Shown: positions 17,824-27,323 of the stretch, piece by piece
How positions within the stretch are numbered: position 1 is the stretch's first letter
Layout of the letters: each line of letters begins with the position of its first letter
Source: Chloroflexota bacterium
GTDB lineage: Bacteria > Chloroflexota > Limnocylindria > Limnocylindrales > CSP1-4
DNA length: 35,977 nt
Assembly (NCBI GenBank): GCA_003158295.1
Contig: PMIP01000064.1
Location: 425-36,401 of the forward strand
Reading direction: 5' to 3'
Translations under genes and position numbers: made by a program
The notes under the pieces: model-generated
Seen by the model: only the letters and a program-made list of their open reading frames with translations
Told to the model about the DNA's origin: nothing
Databases searched by the model: none

Positions 17824-18407
17824 GTGAGGCGTCTCCTTTTCGAGAGTCGCCTCCGGGATGTGATGGAGAGGCAGTGGTGGGGCGGCCGCTCGGCGCCAGT
17901 AGGTTATGCGATCCTCACGTTTGTGGCCGGAGTCGAGCACGCTGGCCTCAATCGCCGCCTCCACCACGCGCCTAGCTGGCCCCGAAAGGCCGCCGTCCTT
18001 GGGCGGCCGACATCCCGCGACGATGCCGCGATGGTGGCAGTTTCACACTAACGGCGCCGGGCCGAGCCAAGGACGAAGAAACGTGGCGTGGTGACCACAT
18101 TGACCTCGGTGAAGCCGGCCCGTCGCAGAGCGGACTCGACATAGTCAGGCTGGCACCGGCGGCACTGGCAGGTTGGCGTGTGTACCCTCTGGTAACCGGC
18201 ACGCCCGCCGCTATGATCAACGCAGTTCGGCGCCGAGGTCCGGGCGCGTGAAACGGGGTGGAGGTTAGCAGGTCTCCGTCGTCGCATCCATCGCCGCGAC
18301 CGCGCCGGTTCGGTGGGGAGTGGAGCCGCCACTCGTCTGGAGGCCCGCGACCGGTCGAGGAGGAGTTCCCCGGCGTTGTTGCTCGGCGCGTTTCCAGGAG
18401 GTGAACG

Positions 18408-19340
18408 ATGAAGTTCTGTCCGAATTGCGGTTTCGAGCGGTTCACCGACACGGCGTCCTGCGCCTCGTGCGGCGCCGACTTCCGCCGGATGGCGGAGGCG
18501 ATGGTGGAGGCAACCACCGCCGCTCCCAGGCGGTCCCGACGAGAGGTGGGCGTTGCGATCTGTGCCCTGGTGGCCGTGGTAATGGTGAGTGGCGGCATCC
18601 TCGCGGCGTGCTCCGGCAACAGCGCGGCGGCCACCACGCCCGCTGCCGCGCCGCTCGCCTCCGGCGCCCCCAACTCGAACGCCACGTCCGCGGCCGGCCC
18701 GACGCGCGCCACTCCGGAGGACGCCGTTCACCAGTATCTGACCTCCTTCGCCTCGAACAACGCGGGCCAGCTCCTGGACGCCTGCGCAATCGAAGAAGTC
18801 GCCGCCCATTACCAGTTCGAGGCGCAGGCCACTCGGCTCCAAGCGATCATGCCGAACCAGTTCCTGCTCCCGACCAGCTACGCCTTCTACGCCGGCCTGG
18901 ACAAGTTCGGGCAGGCCTACGTGAACTTCAACCAGGTTCGCGGCCTCGCCCTCAGCCTGCTGACCTCCCAGCCGGTCGATCAGCCCATCGTCCCGGTCAC
19001 GGCGGATCAGGCGCAGCAATACGTCAAGAGCGCCGACCCGTCGCAGCTCGCCGGTCTGAAGGTCGTGGAGATCAAGTTCCCCAGCGCCAAGTTCGCGGCC
19101 GACTCCAAGACCCTCGCCAACTTCGCCGCCCAGGCCAAGGTGTACGGTGCGGACGAGCTGACCGAGCGGCTGGCCCTCGTCGCCTGGAACGGCAAGGACT
19201 ACGCCGTCGGCTTCACCCTCGTTCGGTACGGCAGCGACTGGAAGGTCCTCAACCAGGTCTCCAACCTCGCGGGTACGTCCGTCGCCGGCGCGGCGCAGCC
19301 CGTGACGCAATCGGACTTCGACGCCTCGGTCGCCAGCTAA
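18408..19340 (+). CDS. Zinc-ribbon membrane/lipoprotein (310 aa)
   Basis: MKFCPNCGFERFTDTASCASCGADFRRM zinc ribbon, TM helix VGVAICALVAVVMVSGGILAACSGNS, long extracytoplasmic domain; GGAGGTGAACG before ATG. Confidence 0.85.
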   Translation: MKFCPNCGFERFTDTASCASCGADFRRMAEAMVEATTAAPRRSRREVGVAICALVAVVMVSGGILAACSGNSAAATTPAAAPLASGAPNSNATSAAGPTRATPEDAVHQYLTSFASNNAGQLLDACAIEEVAAHYQFEAQATRLQAIMPNQFLLPTSYAFYAGLDKFGQAYVNFNQVRGLALSLLTSQPVDQPIVPVTADQAQQYVKSADPSQLAGLKVVEIKFPSAKFAADSKTLANFAAQAKVYGADELTERLALVAWNGKDYAVGFTLVRYGSDWKVLNQVSNLAGTSVAGAAQPVTQSDFDASVAS

Positions 19341-19505
19341 AGCGGCGGCCGGCGGCGCCACGAGCTTTCGCCGTGGCCCCGCTCCACTGGTCGGCTAGCT
19401 GGTGATTTGGGCGGAACGATTCGGTCATGGTGTTGCTTTGTGGGCGCACCCGAGTGAGTGATGCCGGCACCAAGTCGTTATCCGAGGCACCCACGACGAC
19501 CGCCT

Positions 19506-21005
19506 TCAAGTACGCCCTCGGTGATGGTCCTCGGGCCGCCTGGCGAGATGCCCCGCCGGACAGTAGCGGCCGTAGGATCCGGTCACCAACCCCCTCAATT
19601 CGAGGAGCGTCAAGGCGCTCAGAATGGCCGCCCCCGGCAGCGAAGTCCGGGCCGCCAGATCGTCGGCCGTGGCCGGACCACGCACGAGGGCCTCGGCCAG
19701 CGTCCGTTCCACCGGTCCCAACGAAGCCAGGACGGCTCCCCTACCCGCCCCGACCGCGTTCGCGGAAGGCGCTCCGCCTGAGTCGGGGCTGTTCGCTGCG
19801 AGTGCGGCTCCGACCGAGTCGCCCGCTCCACCCGCGGCATCCTCCGCGCAGCCCAGATCGAGATCCTCGATCAGTTCGGGGACGCCGCATACCACCCGGG
19901 CCTGACCGGGGAAGCTGCGCAAGAAGGCGTTGCACCCGGCGCTGGTTGGCGAGTCCATCGGGCCCGGCACCAGGAAGCACTCCCGACCCTGCTCGAGAGC
20001 CCAGCCGGCGGTGATGAGCGCACCGCTGCGACGCCCCGCCTCGACCACGACCGTAGCGTCGGCGAGCCCGCTCACCAGCCTGTTGCGGCGGGGGAACGTG
20101 CCTCGACTGGCCGGCGTGTCGGGCGCCAGCTCGGCCACGACCGCACCTCCCGCCGCGACGATCGCATCCGCGAGACGCTCATGGGCCCGAGGGAACAGCC
20201 GGGCGTGCCCGCCTCCCAGCACCGCCACCGTCGCCAGGCCCTCGCCCACGACGGCCGCGTGCGCCGCTCCGTCGATCCCTACGGCGAGTCCGGAGACGAC
20301 CACCGCCCCCGCGCGAGCCAGGCCCGAGCCGATCCAGCCGGCGAAGAGCCGCCCCTTGTCCGAAGGCCAGCGCGTCCCGACCACGGCGATCGAGTGGCTT
20401 GCCGCAAGACAATCGATCGAGCCCCTGACGAATAGGAGCGGCGGCGGCATCTCCACTCGCCGCAGGCGTTCCGGGTAGCCTGGATCGTCCAGGGTGACCA
20501 CGGTGAGCCCAAGGGACCTGACCTGTTCCACCGCTCGCGCGCCGAGTTCGACCGACTCGCATATGCGGCGAGCGAGGTCGGCACCCAGTGCCGACCGTCC
20601 TCCGTGCCGTGCCCGCGAATCGATTGCCACAATCCCTGCGGATGGCGCCTCTCCGGCCTCCGCCTCCAAGTGACCGCGCATACCCGCCACTGGCGCGCCG
20701 CCGTCGCCCCCGTCCGGGGCGTCCATGGCGACCCCGGCAAGTGCCTCCCGCAGGCACGCCGGCCCCGCCGGCTGCGCAGCAAGGTTCAGAACCGCCCGGG
20801 CAGATCCGAGAGCTGCGAGCAACGCCGCGAACGTGATCGGCCCCAGGCCCGGCACGGCGAGCAGAGTCACCCATGCGTCCCGCTCCGAGCTCGCCTCGGT
20901 GTCTTCTCGGGCACGCACCGATTCGACGACTCGCGAGGTCTCGCCGACGACGCCTTCCGCGATGCGCCGCGGGGGCAGCGGACCCAGGCTCTGCACGCCC
21001 AGCAT
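19506..21005 (-). CDS. dprA: DNA-processing protein DprA
   Basis: YPERLRRVEMPPPLLFVRGS...IAVVGTRWPSDKGRL...GAVVVSGLAVGIDGAAHAAV...VAVLGGG...NRLVSGLADATVVVEAGRRSGALITAGWALEQGRECFLVPGPMDSPTSAGCNAFLR; C-terminal winged-helix-like segment. Confidence 0.93.
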   Translation of the reverse strand: MLGVQSLGPLPPRRIAEGVVGETSRVVESVRAREDTEASSERDAWVTLLAVPGLGPITFAALLAALGSARAVLNLAAQPAGPACLREALAGVAMDAPDGGDGGAPVAGMRGHLEAEAGEAPSAGIVAIDSRARHGGRSALGADLARRICESVELGARAVEQVRSLGLTVVTLDDPGYPERLRRVEMPPPLLFVRGSIDCLAASHSIAVVGTRWPSDKGRLFAGWIGSGLARAGAVVVSGLAVGIDGAAHAAVVGEGLATVAVLGGGHARLFPRAHERLADAIVAAGGAVVAELAPDTPASRGTFPRRNRLVSGLADATVVVEAGRRSGALITAGWALEQGRECFLVPGPMDSPTSAGCNAFLRSFPGQARVVCGVPELIEDLDLGCAEDAAGGAGDSVGAALAANSPDSGGAPSANAVGAGRGAVLASLGPVERTLAEALVRGPATADDLAARTSLPGAAILSALTLLELRGLVTGSYGRYCPAGHLARRPEDHHRGRT

Positions 21006-21008
21006 CGC

Positions 21009-22577
21009 TCAGACCACCGCCGCGAACTCAGACCGACGGCTCGATGGGGAACGGAACCGGGCCGCTTCGTCCAGGTGGGCAGCTTCGACTCTCACCGACC
21101 CGTCCAGGTCGGCCGCGGTCCGCGCCACCCGCAGCAACCTCTCGATCCCGCGGGCAGACCAGCCCTCCATCTCGGCCAGCCGGATCGCGTGGTCTTGCTC
21201 GGCCGGACCGAAGGCGCAGGCCGCCCTAAGCGCTCGCCCCGTAAGCCTGGAGTTGCAGCATCCGCCACGCTCGATCTGCCGTTCTCGCGACTCGGCGATC
21301 CTGCGAGCCACGGACGCCGAGCCCTCGGGAGCCGTGGCCCCTACGTACTCCTGAGCCCTGACCCGAGGCATGTGAACCCACAGGTCTATGCGATCGCGCA
21401 CAGGCCCGGAGATCCGGGCCGCGTATCTGTCGGCCACGGAAGGCCGGCAGCGGCATCGGCCATCGCCCTCGCCCGCATGGCCGCAGGGACACGGGTTCAT
21501 GGCGGCGATGAGCTGGAACCGCGACGGGAAGACGGCCGCTCGACCTACCCTGGCGATGGCAACGTACCCATCCTCGAGCGGCTGCCGGAGAGCCTCCAGG
21601 GTGGCCCGGTCGAACTCGGGCAGCTCGTCCAAGAAGAGGACCCCGTCGTTTGCGAGGGTCACTTCGCCCGGCGACATACGAGGGCCACCGCCGACCATTG
21701 CGGCGTAGGAGATGGTGTGGTGAGGAGCCCGGAACGGCCGCCTGCGAACCAGCCCGCGAATCTGAGTCGAGCCGGCCACCGAGGCGATGACCGTGGCTAC
21801 ACGAGCCTCCTCGTCATCCAGGGGTGGGAGCAGACCCGGCACGGTGCGGGCCAGGAGGGTCTTGCCCGAGCCCGGCGGGCCGACCATGACCATGCAATGC
21901 CCGCCGGCCAGTGCCAGCTCGAGAGCCCGCCGCCCCTCGAGCTGACCGCGAACTTCGGCCAGATCGGGACCCGCATCCTCGCGGGCGACCCCGACCTGGA
22001 GCATCTCGGTTTCGTCACCCACCTCGGCCGCCATCTCCACCCGAGGAGGCCGGTTGCGTCTCCGACCCCGGCTGCTCTCCCGCACAACGAGAGCTGCCTC
22101 CGCGAGCGTCGCCGCCGGAACCACATCTATCCCGCCCGCGAGACGCGACTCGTCAGCGCCCTCGACGGGAACCAGGACCCGCCGCACGTGGCGCCGGGCG
22201 AGAGCTGCCACCATCGGCAGCAGACCGGGGACGGGACGCAGCTCGCCGCCAAGGGAAAGCTCGCCGAGGACGGCCCACCGACCGTTCGCCCGCACCTGCT
22301 CGGACCCGACCAGAATGCCCAACGCCATGGCCAGGTCCAGAGAGGCGCCGCTCTTGCGCATATCCGCCGGTGCCAGGTTGACGGTGATCCGCCGGGGCGG
22401 GTACTCGTAGCCGCTATTCCGGATGGCTCCCCTGACCCGCTCGCGAGCCTCCTGCAAGGCCGTGTCCGCCAGCCCGACGATGGTGAAGCCGGGCAGGCCC
22501 GGTGCTACGTCCACCTCCACCCGAATCGGGCGTCCGTCCAGTCCCTGAAGGGTGGCCGAGAGAAGTGAGGCGAGCAC
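21009..22577 (-). CDS. comM: YifB/ComM family Mg-chelatase-like AAA ATPase
   Basis: GLPGFTIVGLADTALQEARERVRGAIRNSGYEYPPRRITVNLAPADMRKSGASLDLAMALGIL; MVGPPGSGKTLLARTVPGLLPPL; FLDELPEFDRATLEALRQPLEDG; NPCPCGH. Confidence 0.95.
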   Translation of the reverse strand: MLASLLSATLQGLDGRPIRVEVDVAPGLPGFTIVGLADTALQEARERVRGAIRNSGYEYPPRRITVNLAPADMRKSGASLDLAMALGILVGSEQVRANGRWAVLGELSLGGELRPVPGLLPMVAALARRHVRRVLVPVEGADESRLAGGIDVVPAATLAEAALVVRESSRGRRRNRPPRVEMAAEVGDETEMLQVGVAREDAGPDLAEVRGQLEGRRALELALAGGHCMVMVGPPGSGKTLLARTVPGLLPPLDDEEARVATVIASVAGSTQIRGLVRRRPFRAPHHTISYAAMVGGGPRMSPGEVTLANDGVLFLDELPEFDRATLEALRQPLEDGYVAIARVGRAAVFPSRFQLIAAMNPCPCGHAGEGDGRCRCRPSVADRYAARISGPVRDRIDLWVHMPRVRAQEYVGATAPEGSASVARRIAESRERQIERGGCCNSRLTGRALRAACAFGPAEQDHAIRLAEMEGWSARGIERLLRVARTAADLDGSVRVEAAHLDEAARFRSPSSRRSEFAAVV

Positions 22578-22655
22578 GACGCGACCCTAGGCCATGTCGA
22601 TCACTTGCCGCTTATCGGCCGCTTCGCGGGCACGATCAGTGCGGCCGGAGCTCGA

Positions 22656-23882
22656 CTACCGAGCCTCTTTCTGCGCCGCCGCCTGTGCCGCCACCGAGCG
22701 TTCATCGAGATCCTTGTCCAGAGCCTTGACGAACTCGAGCACGTCCCGGCCCAGGGCAGAATCCACCTTCGTATACATGAACGGCGCGCCGCTGTTCAGG
22801 GCGCCGATCGCGGAGCGGTACTCGTTGATGATCTGGTAATCGATCCGGCGCTTAAGAGCGCTCTCCGCGTTCTTCACGTTGATACCGGTGAACGCGTTCG
22901 ATCGATTGAGGATGAGCTTGACCTTCTCGTCCGAGTAACCCAGGTGATTGATCGTCTCCAGCACCAGCCTGACGTTCTTGAGGCATGGCAGGTCCGCCGT
23001 CAGGACGACGTAAATCATCTGGGCGACATCCATCAGCCTCAGGTTGATCTCGTCGAGGCGCTTGTCGATGTCGAGGACGATGTAGTCGAAATCGTTGGCC
23101 AGCAGGCCGATGATCTCGGGCAGGTGGTCGCTGTTGACGAGCTCGGCCGTCTCCGGCGACGGCGGCGCCAGCAGCAGCTCGATTCCCGACTCGTGCTTGA
23201 CGAGGATCTGGCGTACCAGATCGACATCCATCGCCGGCGTTGTGGCCAGATCGACCACGCTGGGGCGATCGAGTCCAAGGTCGAGGAAGACGCGATGGTC
23301 GCCGAACTGGAGATTCGCATCGATCAGGCACACCCGCTGATCCAGCTCCTTGTGGAGCGCGATCGCGGTGTTTATGGCGAGCGTGGTGGTGCCGACACCG
23401 CCCTTGGCGCCGTAGAACAGGATGACCCGAGCCGGTCCGCGCTTCTTGGGAGCCACCGGATGCGCGACCGCCGGCTCGCGGCTCGGCGCCACGAGCGGCT
23501 CGGCAGGCTGATAGCGCGCCAGCAGGCTGCGCATCCGGGCCATGAGCTCGGCCGGATGGAACGGTTTGATCAGATAGTCGTCCGCCCCGGAGCGAAGGGC
23601 CTTGCTGCGGCTGTCCGCCTGGTTCTCGGTCAGAAGCAGGATGGCCGGCGTATGCGTGGATGGGCCGTCTTCCATCCGAAGCCGGGAGACGACGGTGAAC
23701 CCGTCAATACCCGCCAGGTTGGACGCCACCAGCACCAGGGCCGGTCTCTCGGACCGCGCCAGGCGGAGCGCATCCGTTCCCTCGCTCGAAACGATGACTT
23801 CGAATCCAACCTGCGCGAGCGCGTTGCTCAGCGCTCGCTGCACGGTCGGATCGGCATCGACCACGAGGATCTTGACGGCCAT
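22656..23882 (-). CDS. Receiver-like domain fused to CpaE/TadZ-type ATPase
   Basis: N-term KILVVDADPTVQRAL...LVLVASNLAGIDGF...LRSGADDYLIKPF; C-term VILFYGAKGGVGTTTLAINTAIALHKELDQRVCLIDANLQFGDHRVFLDL (deviant Walker A). Confidence 0.88.
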   Translation of the reverse strand: MAVKILVVDADPTVQRALSNALAQVGFEVIVSSEGTDALRLARSERPALVLVASNLAGIDGFTVVSRLRMEDGPSTHTPAILLLTENQADSRSKALRSGADDYLIKPFHPAELMARMRSLLARYQPAEPLVAPSREPAVAHPVAPKKRGPARVILFYGAKGGVGTTTLAINTAIALHKELDQRVCLIDANLQFGDHRVFLDLGLDRPSVVDLATTPAMDVDLVRQILVKHESGIELLLAPPSPETAELVNSDHLPEIIGLLANDFDYIVLDIDKRLDEINLRLMDVAQMIYVVLTADLPCLKNVRLVLETINHLGYSDEKVKLILNRSNAFTGINVKNAESALKRRIDYQIINEYRSAIGALNSGAPFMYTKVDSALGRDVLEFVKALDKDLDERSVAAQAAAQKEAR

Positions 23883-24107
23883 TGCTACACCTGGTTGCGC
23901 GGTTCAGCGGCTCACGAAGGCCAAGGCGGCGTGCAACCGCCACGAGACGCACAGATCGGGACGAACCGCCAGATTATAGGCGGCCCACCGCGCGGGAGAC
24001 ATCGGTCGTGGCAATGCCCGCCTTCAGTGCGGTTCCGCGGCGAGTGCGTTCCAGTCAAGTTACCGCCACAGGCGCAGCCGCGGCCCGTGTCGTTTCGGCG
24101 CGGCGCT

Positions 24108-25010
24108 CTAGGAGGACTTGCCCTCAGAGCTCTTGCTCATGCCCGTCTGGATCATCGAACTGACGGGCCCGAGCAGTTGCGTGAACTCGAGGGGAATCAC
24201 GAACTTGGTCGCGGGACCGCTGCCCAGCGCCTTCAATGCATCCAGGTACTGCAGCGTCATCGTCTTCTGATCGATGCCGCGTGCCGCCTGGAAGATCGTC
24301 TGGAGCGCCTCGCTGAAGCCTTGAGCGCGAAGGATCGCAGCCTGCCTGTCGCCCTCAGCGCGGAGGATGGCCGACTGCTTGTCGCCTTCCGCAACGTTGA
24401 TCGTGGCCTGCCGGGTACCTTCCGACTCGGTGATGACCGCACGGCGGGTCCGCTCGGCGGAGAGCTGCCGGTTCATCGCTTCCTGGACCGCCGGCGGCGG
24501 CAGGATCTCGCGGATCTCGACGGTGGTTACCTTCCCGCCCCAGCGCTCGGTGACCTCGTCGAGCTTGAGGCGGAGCGTTTCGTTGATACGCTCGCGCTGC
24601 GAGAGGACGTCGTCGAGCGGGATGTCGCCGATGACCGACCGGAGCGACGTCGCGGCCACGCCCTGCAGAGCGCCCGGGAAGTTGGCCACGTTCACGATGC
24701 TCATCAGCGGGTCCGCGATCTTCCAGTAGATCAGGAAGTCCACGCTGAGCGGGGCGTTGTCCTTGGTGATCGCGGTCTGGCGCGGCACCTCGATGAACTG
24801 CTCGCGCAGGTCCACCCTGATGCCTTGGTCGACGATCGGAATGAGGAAGCGCAAGCCCGGGTCCCTAACCAGGCCTTGATTGGTCTGGCCCCATCGCTTG
24901 ACGACCATGCGCTCCCATTGCGCAACCACGCGGAATGACATTGCCGAGAAGAAGATCACGAGGATCGCAACGACGATCAACGCGACCAGGGCCACAGACG
25001 CAGCTTCCAT
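24108..25010 (-). CDS. SPFH domain/stomatin-like protein (slipin/QmcA type)
   Basis: N-terminal TM; FRVVAQWERMVVKRWGQ...DPGLRFLIPIVDQGIRVDLREQFIEVPRQTAITKDNAPLSVDFLIYWKIADP...GDIPLDDVLSQRERIN; coiled AEGDKQSAILRAEGDRQAAILRAQG. Confidence 0.95.
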   Translation of the reverse strand: MEAASVALVALIVVAILVIFFSAMSFRVVAQWERMVVKRWGQTNQGLVRDPGLRFLIPIVDQGIRVDLREQFIEVPRQTAITKDNAPLSVDFLIYWKIADPLMSIVNVANFPGALQGVAATSLRSVIGDIPLDDVLSQRERINETLRLKLDEVTERWGGKVTTVEIREILPPPAVQEAMNRQLSAERTRRAVITESEGTRQATINVAEGDKQSAILRAEGDRQAAILRAQGFSEALQTIFQAARGIDQKTMTLQYLDALKALGSGPATKFVIPLEFTQLLGPVSSMIQTGMSKSSEGKSS

Positions 25011-25077
25011 CCCCTGAACCTCCAGTCGATATTCGCTACAAAGGCGCCATAGCCAGCTGCCGATCGCCCGGCAGACC

Positions 25078-26688
25078 CTACTCCACCCGCTCGACGATGA
25101 GCGTCAGGCCTTCCTGTCTGATGACTCGAACGTGTGATCCGCGGGATACGCCCTGACCGTCCGAGGTCCGAGCCGTCCACGACTCGCCGCCAACGTACAC
25201 CGTGCCGGTCGGGACCAGATCCGCCTGGACCTTGCCCGTCTTGCCCACAAGTGTGACCGTACCGACCATCCCCGACCCGGCGGGGACGGCCAGGTGCCGC
25301 ATCTGGAGCAGGGTTCGCACGAGGACCAGCCCGTAGAGCGCCGCGGCCACCGTCATCGTGATGATGATCGGCCAGGCCACGGCGACGCCCGGCAGATACG
25401 GACCGGGTGACCCGTAGAACGCCACCGCCCCAATCAGGAAGCTGGCCAGGCCGCCGACGGTCAGCAGGCCGTGGCTGGGAACGGTCGACTCGAAGACGAG
25501 CATGAAGATCCCCAGCACGACCAGGATCACTCCGAGGATGTTCAGGGGCAGGCTGCCCGCTCCGTAGAACGAGAGCGCCAGCGACGCGGCTCCAAGCAGG
25601 CCCATAAGCAGGGTGGGATGGAAGAACTCGATCAGCACGCACAGGACGCCGATCACCAGCAGGATGAAGGCAATGTTCGGGTCGTCCAGAGTGTGGAGGA
25701 ACCACTGGATCGGGTCTTCGCCGATCGTGACCGTCGTGGCGCCCTTGGTGTGGACGACGACAGATCCGGCCGACGTCGTGACGGTCTGGAGGTCGGCGAG
25801 GTTCAGCACGTCATCGATGCTGTTGGCGATGCCGTTGACGGCATGGGCATCGACCGCTTCCTGGGCCGTGAAGGACTCCGCCTGCGCGACCGTCTTGACA
25901 GCCAACGCCACCGCCAAGGGATCGGGATGCCGCTCCTGAACGATGCTCCGCATCGTGGCGATGGCGTCGTTCATGACCTTGGTGGCCTCGGTCTGGCTGG
26001 ACACGGCGGCGATATCCTGGCCCCCGGCCGCCACCGGCGATGCGGCACCGATGTTCGTGCTTTGGGCCATGTAGGCCAGGTTCGCCGAGAGCGTGATGAA
26101 GGTGCCCGCACTGGCCGCCTTGGCGCCGGACGGACCGACCCACACGATGGTGGGGATCTTCGAATGCAACGCGGCGTCGATTCGCAGCATCGCGTCCTCG
26201 CTGCCGCCCAGCGTGTCGAGCTGGATGATCACGGCGGCGGCCCCATCGGACTCGGCCCGGTGAATCGCCCCGGCCACGTGGTCTGCCATCACGTCGTCTA
26301 CGACGCCGCTCGTAGGTACGACGACCACCTCGGGACCAGCCGGCGCCGCAATTGCGCCCGTCGGCCGTGGCGTCGGCAAAGGCTGCACCAAGTTGGCTCC
26401 ACTGCCGCTGGTCCTGGCCATGCCCACGAGCCCGAGAAAGCCTGCGGCTACGACCAGCGTGGCCGCCAGCCTGGCAAACGCGGAGGCCGAGCCCCGCAGC
26501 GACCGCACTCCGGCCGCGAGGGCCGGCGCGAAGTCGAAGACCCCCACTCCCGCACGCTCCTGCTGCACGGTCCAGGGCAGAGCCGCGGTCTCGTCCGGGA
26601 GGGGCGGTGTCCGGCTCTCGGCGGCGAGCCGTCTCAGGCGGCCTTCCATCTCGATGTCGGACCCATTCTCGATATCGGAATCGCTCAT
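25078..26688 (-). CDS. NfeD family protein (ClpP-like protease + membrane + C-terminal OB domain) with anti-sigma-like N-terminal extension
   Basis: MSDSDIENGSDIEMEGRLRRLAAESRTPPLPDETAALPW...FARLAATLVVAAGFLGLVGMA, then VVVPTSGVVDDVMADHVAGAIHRAESDGAAAVIIQLDTLGG...SGAKAASAGTFITLSANLAYMAQSTNIGAASPV; C-term GMVGTVTLVGKTGKVQADLVPTGTVYVGGESWTARTSDGQGVSRGSHVRVIRQEGLTLIVER. Confidence 0.9.
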   Translation of the reverse strand: MSDSDIENGSDIEMEGRLRRLAAESRTPPLPDETAALPWTVQQERAGVGVFDFAPALAAGVRSLRGSASAFARLAATLVVAAGFLGLVGMARTSGSGANLVQPLPTPRPTGAIAAPAGPEVVVVPTSGVVDDVMADHVAGAIHRAESDGAAAVIIQLDTLGGSEDAMLRIDAALHSKIPTIVWVGPSGAKAASAGTFITLSANLAYMAQSTNIGAASPVAAGGQDIAAVSSQTEATKVMNDAIATMRSIVQERHPDPLAVALAVKTVAQAESFTAQEAVDAHAVNGIANSIDDVLNLADLQTVTTSAGSVVVHTKGATTVTIGEDPIQWFLHTLDDPNIAFILLVIGVLCVLIEFFHPTLLMGLLGAASLALSFYGAGSLPLNILGVILVVLGIFMLVFESTVPSHGLLTVGGLASFLIGAVAFYGSPGPYLPGVAVAWPIIITMTVAAALYGLVLVRTLLQMRHLAVPAGSGMVGTVTLVGKTGKVQADLVPTGTVYVGGESWTARTSDGQGVSRGSHVRVIRQEGLTLIVERVE

Positions 26689-27323
26689 CTGGTGCCCCCT
26701 TCCGCGGAATCGATCCGGCGGCGAAGCGCCTGCAGGGCGGCATGATGTCTCGACTTGACGGTTCCGATCGGGATGCGCAGGCGATCGGCAATCTCAGCCA
26801 GCGATAGGTCCCCCCAGTAGCGCAGGATCACGACCATCCGCAGCTCCTGGCTGAGAGCCGAGAGGGATCGGCCGACTGCGTCGCGAGCCAGGGCGGCCCT
26901 GAACGGGTCGCCGCCCTCGAGATCGAACTCGTCAAGATCGAGGGTCCGTCGCCGGCTTCGCTGGCGGAGCCGCGTGCGGCAGACGTTGACGAGGATCTGG
27001 CTGAACCAGGCGTGAAACCGGTCTTTCTCGCGCAGGCCGGCCCAGCCACGCCAGGCTCGGACGGACGCTTCCTGGACCGCATCCTGGGCCTCGGCGGCAT
27101 CCGCCATCAGGTAGCCGGCCAGGCGGTACGCCATGGAGAGCTCGCCCTCCAGAGCGGCCGCGAAGACAGAGTCGATAGCGCGATCCCGCACGGCGGGCGG
27201 CGCTGCGGAGGCGCGAACTGCTTGCGCTCCCAGGTAGCTCTCTTTGACGAACATGCCACGCTCTGATGGCGGCCCGGGCGGGTCGCTCATGAGTGTGACT
27301 CGCAGTTCTGGCGATCGGTTCAC
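26685..27323 (-). CDS. ECF-type RNA polymerase sigma factor
   Basis: GELSMAYRLAGYLMADAAEAQDAVQEASVRAWRGWAGLREKDRFHAWFSQILVNVCRTRLR and LSALSQELRMVVILRYWGDLSLAEIADRLRIPIGTVKSRHHAALQALRR. GTG start overlaps the upstream stop; its own stop overlaps the NfeD start (ATGA). Confidence 0.92.
   Translation of the reverse strand: MNRSPELRVTLMSDPPGPPSERGMFVKESYLGAQAVRASAAPPAVRDRAIDSVFAAALEGELSMAYRLAGYLMADAAEAQDAVQEASVRAWRGWAGLREKDRFHAWFSQILVNVCRTRLRQRSRRRTLDLDEFDLEGGDPFRAALARDAVGRSLSALSQELRMVVILRYWGDLSLAEIADRLRIPIGTVKSRHHAALQALRRRIDSAEGGTR

Noticed and set aside
18048-19361. 437-aa minus-strand ORF
   Set aside because: Mostly antisense to the well-supported zinc-ribbon lipoprotein (18408-19340); low-complexity RGG/VG composition typical of high-GC antisense frames.
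20604-22568. 654-aa + strand ORF
   Set aside because: Antisense to dprA and comM, both strongly supported; Arg/His/Gly-rich shadow frame.
22605-24938. 777-aa + strand ORF
   Set aside because: Antisense to the CpaE-like and SPFH genes; composition is that of a complementary shadow frame.
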